64,000 bases of DNA. Source: Streptomyces flavofungini. GTDB lineage: Bacteria; Actinomycetota; Actinomycetes; Streptomycetales; Streptomycetaceae. This document shows positions 19,145 to 25,427 of the stretch, piece by piece. Position 1 is the first letter of the stretch. Every line of letters begins with the position of its first letter. Under the pieces are notes generated by a model, which was not told where the DNA came from, did no database searches, and saw only the letters and a list, made by a program, of their open reading frames with translations. Both the position numbers and the translations under genes were made by a program. The stretch lies in contig NZ_CP128848.1 of the NCBI RefSeq assembly GCF_030388665.1, positions 1 to 64,000 on the forward strand, written 5' to 3'.

Positions 19145-19315
19145 TAACATAGAGGTTGTTTAACTTAATTTCAATAAATTTTAAAAAATCTATAGCTGTA
19201 AAAATTTATGAAGGTTTTTAATTAACATATTTAAAAATAAAGTTATAAGGAGTATAATTACTATATAATAATTTTTATTGTATAAATATTATGATTTTAA
19301 AGAAGGTGTAAGAAA

Positions 19316-19672
19316 ATGAGTTGTTTATTTTTAGAATATCCTAAATGTAGTACTTGTAGAAAAGCTAAGAAATGGTTAGAAGAAAACAATATAGATTTTA
19401 CAGATAGAATGATTGTGGAAGAAAATCCTACTAAAGAAGAATTAAAGGCTTGGTACGATAAGAGCGGAGTTAAATTAAATAAGTTCTTTAACACTTCAGG
19501 CAAGCTTTATAGAGAGATGAATCTTAAGGATAAAGTAAAAACAGCTAGTGAAGATGAACTTTTAGACATCTTATCAAGCAATGGTATGTTAGTAAAAAGA
19601 CCTTTACTTATAAAAGAGGATTTAGTTCTTATAGGATTTAAGGAAGAAGAATGGGCTGAAAATTTAAAATAA
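19316..19672 (+). CDS. ArsC/Spx-like thioredoxin-fold protein
   Basis: A 118-residue thioredoxin-fold protein. The N-terminal YPKCSTCRKAKKWLEE carries the CxxC redox switch, and the ArsC/Spx/YffB pattern continues through FNTSGKLYREMNLKDK and VKRPLLI. Members are either arsenate reductase-like or Spx-type RNA polymerase-binding regulators. The length and the RPLLI segment fit the YffB/Spx group; no arsenic genes are nearby. AAGAAGGTG lies upstream of the ATG, and a terminator follows directly. Confidence 0.85.
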   Translation: MSCLFLEYPKCSTCRKAKKWLEENNIDFTDRMIVEENPTKEELKAWYDKSGVKLNKFFNTSGKLYREMNLKDKVKTASEDELLDILSSNGMLVKRPLLIKEDLVLIGFKEEEWAENLK

Positions 19673-19675
19673 TAA

Positions 19676-19709
19676 AAAGACTACAGAGTAAATATCTGTA
19701 GTCTTTTTA
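19676..19709 (+). terminator. Intrinsic terminator
   Basis: AAAAGACTACAGA/TCTGTAGTCTTTTT forms a 13-bp hairpin ending in a T run, 4 nt after the ArsC/Spx-like gene. Confidence 0.88.
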
Positions 19710-19897
19710 TTTATGCCTACTTAAAAGCTTTAGTACTCTTATTGCAGAAGTAACTTTAAAATGTCAATAATCATTATTAGTCGAATAAAACTAAAAAAAG
19801 AAAATATGACTTATATAATAAGAGTTATTCATAGAATAAGCTAACTTTTTCAAGAAATCTGAGTTTTACAAAACAACTTTAAATTATTATAATAAAT

Positions 19898-19944
19898 TGT
19901 CAAGATATTGTGCGAAATTTAAAAATAATTACTATATATTGTGG
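19898..19944 (+). promoter_or_regulatory. Pair of NrdR-like boxes before the ribonucleotide reductase genes
   Basis: TTACTATATATTGTGG at 19929-19944 matches the NrdR consensus (acaCwAtATaTwGtgt) closely. A weaker copy, TGTCAAGATATTGTGC, lies exactly 31 bp upstream at 19898-19913; about three helical turns is the known spacing of NrdR operator pairs. The downstream box overlaps the GGAGGG ribosome binding site. NrdR represses ribonucleotide reductase genes when dATP/ATP is high. Confidence 0.65.
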
Positions 19945-19955
19945 AGGGCTAGTTG

Positions 19956-22186
19956 ATGACACTATTAGAGAGATATTGTGCATGGTCTATAGAAGAACTG
20001 AATGATGAAACAGGATTATATACTGAAGAAAAGTTAATGGTTGCTTTAGATAATATAGTTACATCAAAAATGGGAGAAAAAGAGATAATAAAATCTTTCA
20101 TACAAGTTTCGTTAGAGTTAACTTCTCAAGTAGAACCAAGATGGCAGGAAATTGCGGCGAAGTTATATGTTAAAAATTTATATGAAGAAGTAAGAGTAAA
20201 TAGAGGACTAGAAGAAGGGGCAAATCCATATGATAATTTCTATGGTTTTATAAAGGAACTTACTGATAAAGGATTATACGGAAAATATATTTTAGATAAT
20301 TACTCTAAGGAAGATATAGAAGAATTAGAAAAAGAAATAAAAAGAGAGAGAGACTTTTTATTTACATACAGTGGAATAAATTTATTAGCAAAAAGATATT
20401 TAGTTCAAGATTTTAATAGATTACCATTAGAACTTCCTCAACAAATGTTTATGGGAATTGCTATGCACCTTGCTATCCCTGAGAAGAAGGAAAAAAGACT
20501 TTATTGGGCAAAAAGATTTTATGATGTTTTAAGTTCTATAAAGGCTACAATGGCTACTCCAACTATGTCTAATGCTAGAAAGCCATTCTACCAATTAAGT
20601 TCATGTTTTATAGATACTGTAGATGATAGCTTAGCTGGTATATATAAATCATTAGATAATTTCTCAAAGGTTTCTAAGTTTGGTGGCGGAATGGGAATTT
20701 ATATGGGTAAGGTAAGAGCCTTAGGCTCAGCCATAAGAGGTTTTAAAGGTGCATCAGGTGGAATTATACCTTGGATAAAATTATTCAATGATACAGCCAT
20801 AGCTGTTGACCAATTAGGAGTTAGAAACGGATCAGTTGCTATTTGGTTAGATGCATGGCATAAAGATTTACCAGAGTTTCTTCAAATAAGAACAAACAAC
20901 GGAGATGATAGAAAGAAAGCTCATGATATATTCCCAGGACTTTGTTATCCAGATTTATTCTGGAAGTTAGCAGAAAATGATATAGATGCTAACTGGTATA
21001 TGATGTGTCCTCATGAAATAAAAACTGTTAAAGGATATTCTTTAGAAGATTTCTATGGGGAAGAATGGGAAAAGAAATATTATGAGTGTGTAGAAGATGA
21101 TAGAATAGAAAAGAGAGTTATGAGTGTTAAGGATATTGTAAGACTTATCATAAAAAGTGCTGCAGAAACAGGAACACCATTTGCTTTCTATAGAGATACA
21201 GTAAATAAATTTAATCCTAATAAACACAAAGGAATGATATATTCATCAAATCTTTGTACTGAAATAATGCAAAACATGAGTGCTATGGAGATAGAACAAA
21301 CAGAAATTAAGGACGAAAATGGTGATGTAGTAGTTATTGAAAAAACTAAGCCAGGAGACTTTGTTGTTTGTAACCTTTCTTCAGTGGTATTAGGAAATGT
21401 TGATGTTACATCAGATGAAGAAGTGGAATACGTTGTTGAAACTCAAATAAGAGCAATGGATAACGTAATAGACTTAAATTATTATTCAGTTCCATTTGCT
21501 GAAATAACAAACAAGAAATATAGAGCTGTTGGATTAGGAACATCAGGATACCATCATATGCTTGTAAATAATAAGATTGTATGGGATTCAGAGGAACACT
21601 TAAACTTTGTAGATAAAGTTTATGAGAGAATAAACTTCTATGCTATAAAAGCTAGTTTAAACATAGCAAAGGAAAAGGGAAGCTATCCATTATTTGAAGG
21701 ATCCGACTGGAGTAATGGTGATTATTTTGAACTAAGAGAATATAATTCACCACAGTGGAAAGAACTAAAAGAAGAGATTGCTAAATATGGTATGAGAAAT
21801 GGATACCTATTTGCGGTAGCTCCAAATGGTTCAACTGCCACTTTAGCTGGAACTTCAGAGGGGGTAGATCCTGTTATGAATAGATTCTGGTTAGAAGAGA
21901 AAAAGGAAGCATAACTCCAAAGGTAGCACCTGGATTATGTCAAGAAAATTTCTGGTACTATGTTTCAGCTTACAATGTAAATCAAGAATTTACAGTTAGA
22001 GCAAACGGAGTAAGACAAAGACATATAGACCAAGGACAATCATTTAACCTTTATATAACTACAGATTATACTATGAGACAAATAATGAATCTTTATATTT
22101 CAGCTTGTAAAAATGGAGTTAAAAGTATTTATTATGTAAGAAGTAAATCTCTAAGTGTTGACGAATGTGAGAGTTGTTCAGCTTAG
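19956..22186 (+). pseudogene. nrdA: Class I ribonucleotide reductase alpha subunit, frameshifted near the C-terminus
   Basis: A large (~744 residues when repaired) cytosolic enzyme that reduces ribonucleoside diphosphates together with the beta subunit encoded next. Recognisable segments are ATPTMSNARKP with the first active-site region, SSCFIDTVDDSLAGI, GGGMGIYMGKVRA, SNLCTEI, and the PNGSTATLAGTSEGVDP loop. At ~21,906 the frame breaks (GAAAAAGGAAGC); one more G restores GSITPKVAPGLCQENFWYYV and continues to 22186, where ECESCSA supplies the C-terminal CxxC that regenerates the active site. TTG 19953 is possible, but ATG 19956 follows GGAGGG at 7 nt. NrdR-like control is likely. Confidence 0.88.
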
Positions 22187-22207
22187 AATATAAATTAAGA
22201 ATTTTAA

Positions 22208-22238
22208 AGATACTCATCTAGGCTTAGGTGAGTATCTA
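22208..22238 (+). terminator. Hairpin between nrdA and nrdB
   Basis: AGATACTCATCTA/TAGGTGAGTATCT forms a hairpin with only a modest T tail. It may attenuate rather than end transcription between the two subunit genes. Confidence 0.55.
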
Positions 22239-22281
22239 TTAATTATAGATAGATAAATAAAGAGATGAAAGGTGACGTAAA

Positions 22282-23317
22282 ATGGAAATAAATAAAAGAC
22301 CGCTTTTTAATGAGTTTGGAGATATTGAAACTAATAAAAAGAAAATGATAAACGGTAATACAACTAATTTAAATGACTTTAATAATATGAAATATACTTG
22401 GGTTTCAGAATGGTACAGACAAGCAATGAATAATTTCTGGATACCAGAGGAAATAAACTTAGCTCAAGACTTAAAAGATTATAAAAAGTTAACTAAGGAA
22501 GAAAAAGCGGCATATGATAAGATTCTTATCTTTCTTAATATTTTTAGATTCAATACAAACAGCTAACTTAGGAAATATAAATAGTTATATTACTGCTTCA
22601 GAAGTTAACTTATGTTTAACTATACAAGCTTTTCAAGAAGCGGTTCACTCACAAAGCTATAGTTATATGCTAGACAGTATTTGTTCACCAGAGGAGAGAA
22701 ACGAAATATTATTCCAATGGAAAGACGATGCTATATTACTTCAAAGAAATAAATTTATAGGAGACCTATATAATAACTTCTTAGAAGACTCAAGCATGGA
22801 AAACTTTATAAAATCAGTAATGGCTAACTATATTTTAGAGGGTGTTTATTTCTACTCAGGATTTATGTTTTTCTATAATTTAGAGAGAAATGGAAAAATG
22901 CCTGGTTCAGCTCAAGAGATTAGATATATAAACAGAGATGAAAATACTCATTTATGGTTATTTAGAAGTATAATAAAGGAATTAAAAGAAGAAATACCAG
23001 AAGTATTCACTAAAGAGTTAAAAGAAGAACTAAGAGAAATGATGAGAACTGGTGTTGAACATGAAATTGCATGGGGGCACTATGTTATAGGTGATAATGT
23101 TACTGGAATAAATAAAAATCTTATAGAAAGATATATAAAATACATAGGAAACTTAAGAGCTAAAGCTATAGGTTTAGAACCTTTATTTGAAGACTACAAT
23201 GAGAATCCAGCACCATGGGTAGATTATTATGCTGATGCAAACCAAGTAAAAACAGACTTCTTTGAGGCAAAATCAACAGCATATGCTAAAGCTGGAGCTT
23301 TAATAGACGATCTATAA
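22282..23317 (+). pseudogene. nrdB: Class I ribonucleotide reductase beta subunit, frameshifted
   Basis: Two overlapping ORFs make one ~344-residue R2 protein: MEINKRPLFNEFGD to ~22,525, then LSFLIFLDSIQTANLGN to 23317. One extra base in AAGATTCTTATC accounts for the break. R2 houses the metal-radical cofactor: ligand motifs appear as FQEAVHSQSYSYM (Glu, His and the probable radical Tyr region), ILEGVYFYSGF and DENTHLW (Glu, His). It is the partner of the alpha subunit 96 nt upstream. No nrdI or nrdH is adjacent, which favours class Ia over Ib. AAAGGTGACG precedes the ATG. Confidence 0.88.
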
Positions 23318-23358
23318 AAATAGAATTTAATATTTGACTGCATAAATTATAAAAGAGA

Positions 23359-23445
23359 GCTATATCAATACTATTTATGAGAGAATTTATAAATATAAAA
23401 TTTATGAATTCTTATAAGTTAAGAGTTTGATATAGCCTTTTTTTA
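23359..23445 (+). terminator. Long nested hairpin terminator
   Basis: GCTATATCAA (23359-23368) pairs with TTGATATAGC (23427-23436), a second hairpin (GAATTTATAAA/TTTATGAATTC) fills the loop, and seven T residues follow. It ends the ribonucleotide reductase transcript and is another large-loop terminator like those at 2076 and 3457. Confidence 0.75.
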
Positions 23446-23640
23446 TGTCTATACTAAAATTCATATATAAATAAGAGTGATTTAAGTGGAATAGATTGAT
23501 AGCTAATTGAATCTAGTTACTAAAATTAGAGTTTATTATAAATGAATTTATTTTATAGAATAAATAAGTTTAAATTTATAAGCATAAGTTAGTATTTTAA
23601 AGATTTAATAAGATAATTTTAATTAAACGAATCATACAAT
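23446..23640. other. AT-rich clostridial intergenic sequence
   Basis: About 195 bases of AT-rich DNA with no credible ORF; it leads into the Fur-like site and presumably carries the promoter of the lost downstream gene. Confidence 0.5.
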
Positions 23641-23642
23641 AA

Positions 23643-23657
23643 TGATAATCATTTTCA
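23643..23657 (+). promoter_or_regulatory. Fur-box-like operator
   Basis: TGATAATcATTTTCA is a 7-1-7 inverted repeat differing from the Fur consensus TGATAATnATTATCA at one position. It stands 15 nt before GAGTGAGGTTTTATG (ribosome binding site and ATG at 23672), so an iron-regulated clostridial gene should start here. Its coding sequence is absent. Confidence 0.6.
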
Positions 23658-23671
23658 ATGAGTGAGGTTTT

Positions 23672-23685
23672 ATGTGCTTCGGAAA
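23672..23685. other. Junction between clostridial and actinobacterial DNA
   Basis: Up to the ATG at 23672 the sequence is AT-rich with a clostridial ribosome binding site; within a few bases it becomes GC-rich and alignable to the plasmid's other subtelomere (compare 23,677 on with 48,862 on). No insertion sequence, integrase gene, target duplication or att-like repeat is visible at the join. Confidence 0.85.
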
Positions 23686-23996
23686 GACCAGAAACCCCCA
23701 CGGGTGCCCGGACATGAAATGCAGAAACCGCATCACCAAACCAGCTGCGGCCCAACTCCCCGAATAGCAGACCCATTTGGACCGACGCCCCACCACCGCC
23801 CCGCCGGCTCGACGAGCAGCACGTCGGCCGCCCGCGGCCGGCGAGGGCGGCGGCGAGCACGACGGCCACATGGCCGCCGCACGCCAGGCTCCGACGCCGA
23901 CGAGGAAGCGCAGCAGGGCACGGGCGGCGCAACGCCCACGGCGGCCGCGGCCGCCGACGAGCATCAAGGCTCTTCTACTGGGTGCTGGACATGAAG
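23677..23996. repeat. Left subtelomere of the linear plasmid, diverged terminal inverted repeat
   Basis: This non-coding GC-rich stretch follows, in the same order, the sequence at ~48,862-49,260: shared words include CCCAACTCCCCGA, AGCAGACCCAT, CGACGAGCA and the CGGCGGCCGCGGCC tail. Since 48,862 lies about 530 bp from the telomere tip, roughly 530 bp of left telomere is missing. Apparent ORFs here are composition artefacts. Confidence 0.6.
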
Positions 23997-24031
23997 CAAC
24001 AGGCCCCGCCTGAGACAGACGGGGCCTGTTG
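23997..24031. terminator. GC-rich bidirectional terminator
   Basis: CAACAGGCCCCG/CGGGGCCTGTTG is a perfect 12-bp stem with an 11-nt loop just past the zinc-ribbon gene that ends at 24051 on the minus strand; it closes the leftmost transcription unit. Confidence 0.8.
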
Positions 24032-24050
24032 TACGCAGCGAGGCGCGGGG

Positions 24051-24269
24051 TCAGTCGCGCCAATCGGGGTCGTTCTCCTGGCTCGGCAGGTCCCCGTGCC
24101 CCTCTGCCCAGTGGTTCACCCAGCCGCACACGCCGCATGCGTAGCGGCCGTTCAATCCGTCCACTTGCGTCCCGCACCGTCGACAGAACGTTGTGGTGAT
24201 CTCTGTCTCCGGAGACGTGGTGACCACCGCCGTGTCCACCTCAGCTTCGTGCGGGCGCTGCTTCTTCAT
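24051..24269 (-). CDS. Small zinc-ribbon protein (72 aa)
   Basis: From ATG 24269 the protein begins MKKQRPHEAEVD, has a polar N-terminal tail, and then a zinc ribbon CRRC-x13-CGVC, followed by an acidic end. Small zinc ribbons of this kind are frequent on Streptomyces plasmids; a role in nucleic acid or protein binding is only an inference. Its start lies inside the 3' end of the upstream zinc-ribbon gene in another frame, so the two are translationally coupled. A longer reading to 24323 is less likely because it would pass through that gene. Confidence 0.6.
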   Translation of the reverse strand: MKKQRPHEAEVDTAVVTTSPETEITTTFCRRCGTQVDGLNGRYACGVCGWVNHWAEGHGDLPSQENDPDWRD

Positions 24270-24366
24270 GCTGCGGAGCGTACCCAGAGATCGGACCGCA
24301 CAGTTGGCAGTACCAAGACCCATCAGGTGCCTGCTGTGCCTGGCCTCCGCACTTTGGACAGTTCAT
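24241..24366 (-). CDS. Very small zinc-ribbon protein (41 aa)
   Basis: The ATG at 24366 follows GAGGGAG at 8 nt. MNCPKCGGQAQQAPDGSWYC gives CPKC and then CQLC, a four-Cys zinc ribbon making up almost the whole protein. It overlaps the next zinc-ribbon gene by 29 nt in a different frame. The much longer ORF extending upstream has an unlikely Ser/Pro/Thr composition and is not used. Function unknown. Confidence 0.55.
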   Translation of the reverse strand: MNCPKCGGQAQQAPDGSWYCQLCGPISGYAPQHEEAAPARS

Positions 24367-24442
24367 GACATCTACTCCCTCGCTTCGCCGACCACGGGCA
24401 GGTCGTGCAGTGCCGGCCGCCGTCGGGCAGGGGCGCTTCGCG

Positions 24443-24706
24443 TCAGGGCAGTACGCGGGTGATGGTGATCGTGGGTGGGTCGATGCCGGGTGCGTCGCTG
24501 ACGACGTAGCGCACGGCGACGGTGCCGACGAGAGCGACTCGGTCCCAGTGCCCGCCGCCTCCGGGCCGCTCGATGGACAGGCCACCGTAGGGGTCGGTGA
24601 GGGTCTGGGTGATCGCGTCGCGCAGCTCCCTGCGCTCGCCGGGCGCAGCGAGGGCCACGATGTCGGCCACTGCTTCGGGGGCGTAGACGATGCGGTATCC
24701 GCTCAC
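24443..24706 (-). CDS. RelE/ParE-type toxin
   Basis: An 87-residue protein from GTG 24706 (VSGYRIVYAPEAVADI...). The pattern of an N-terminal strand, two helices (ELRDAITQTLTD), then a beta sheet with HWDRVALVGTVAVRYVVSD matches the RelE/ParE toxin fold, in which RelE members cut mRNA on the ribosome and ParE members poison gyrase. The GTG overlaps the antitoxin stop codon by 4 nt. Together they would stabilise the plasmid by post-segregational killing. The catalytic residues are not certain enough to choose between RelE and ParE. Confidence 0.72.
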   Translation of the reverse strand: MSGYRIVYAPEAVADIVALAAPGERRELRDAITQTLTDPYGGLSIERPGGGGHWDRVALVGTVAVRYVVSDAPGIDPPTITITRVLP

Positions 24707-24978
24707 AGGGCGCCCTCGGCCTCCCACTCCTCCCAGGTCCTGGCCTGGCTCGTGCCGTCGATGACGGCCTGGGTGGCCGCGTCCCCGGCGGGGTCGGCCA
24801 GGTCGCGGACGACGGCGGACCACAGGAGCAGCACGCCCGGCCGCTCCGCCAGCGTCGCCCTGTCCAACGCCTCGTCGAATCGAGGCCGGGCGTCCTCAGG
24901 CAGGGCGCGGCGGATCTGCGGCGCGCTCGTGGGCCGCCACGGACCAGATGGTCCTGGCTCTGCAGGCTGTGCGCTCAT
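24703..24978 (-). CDS. Antitoxin partner of the RelE-like toxin (DUF6247-like)
   Basis: A 91-residue acidic protein from ATG 24978, preceded by GGAGGGGG. The core PQIRRALPEDARPRFDEALD and a C-terminal TWEEWEAEGAL tail resemble the DUF6247-type proteins encoded before RelE toxins in streptomycetes. The acidic aromatic tail would fit toxin neutralisation. It is first in the pair and ends in a GTGA overlap with the toxin start. The DUF number is from memory and is the least certain part of this call. Confidence 0.62.
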   Translation of the reverse strand: MSAQPAEPGPSGPWRPTSAPQIRRALPEDARPRFDEALDRATLAERPGVLLLWSAVVRDLADPAGDAATQAVIDGTSQARTWEEWEAEGAL

Positions 24979-25085
24979 CAGAACCCCCTCCACAGGCTCA
25001 GGACGTGCCACCACCAACGTACCGGGGTTGGGGGCACCGGTGCCCCCAACCTCCGTCACCGAGCTAGGACGTATCTCTCCGGCTT

Positions 25086-25229
25086 TCAGCGGCCCGTGTC
25101 GTCGTCGTTGGCAGACGCCTTCAGGTGGTTGTCCATTATGGCGGCCTCGACGTCGACGGGTTCGCCTGCGGCGATGCGGGCGTACAGCTCCTCGTCAAGC
25201 TCAAAATTCCGGCGCTCGAATTCATTCAT
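25086..25229 (-). CDS. Small hypothetical protein (47 aa)
   Basis: ATG 25229 is preceded by GAGGAAAC and opens MNEFERRNFELDEELYARIA. The product is acidic and helical with no recognisable domain. It could be a small antitoxin-like or regulatory protein, but nothing in the sequence proves this. It lies between the toxin-antitoxin pair and the conjugation genes on the same strand. Confidence 0.45.
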   Translation of the reverse strand: MNEFERRNFELDEELYARIAAGEPVDVEAAIMDNHLKASANDDDTGR

Positions 25230-25301
25230 CAGAGTTTCCTCACTTCGGATAGGTGGTCAGGGTGCGAGGTTGAGCAAGGCGGCCGGTCGGCCTGCCCGGT
25301 C

Positions 25302-25332
25302 CTCGATACTCCGGAGCTTCCGGAGTATCGAG
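25302..25332. terminator. Perfect 14-bp hairpin
   Basis: CTCGATACTCCGGA/TCCGGAGTATCGAG with a 3-nt loop. It stands between the VirB4-like gene and the small ORF at 25229 (both minus strand), as a terminator or protein-binding dyad. Confidence 0.6.
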
Positions 25333-25365
25333 AGCCAGGCGGAGCGACCGGAGAGCACACAAAAC

Positions 25366-25407
25366 GTTGATGGCCCGTGCCCTTTATGGAGAGCACAGGC
25401 CATCAAC
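25366..25407 (-). terminator. Terminator after the VirB4-like gene
   Basis: GTTGATGGCC and GGCCATCAAC form a stem with inner GTGC/GCAC pairing, 20 nt downstream of the stop at 25428. Confidence 0.6.
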
Positions 25408-25427
25408 GGGAGGGACGAGGAACCTCT

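Noticed and set aside
23662..23994. ORF apparently fusing clostridial and plasmid sequence
   Set aside because: It begins in the junction and continues through non-coding subtelomere; no domain or codon pattern supports it.
24241..24585. 114-aa reading of the first zinc-ribbon ORF
   Set aside because: The first 73 residues are Ser/Pro/Thr-rich without a ribosome binding site; the ATG at 24366 has a good one.
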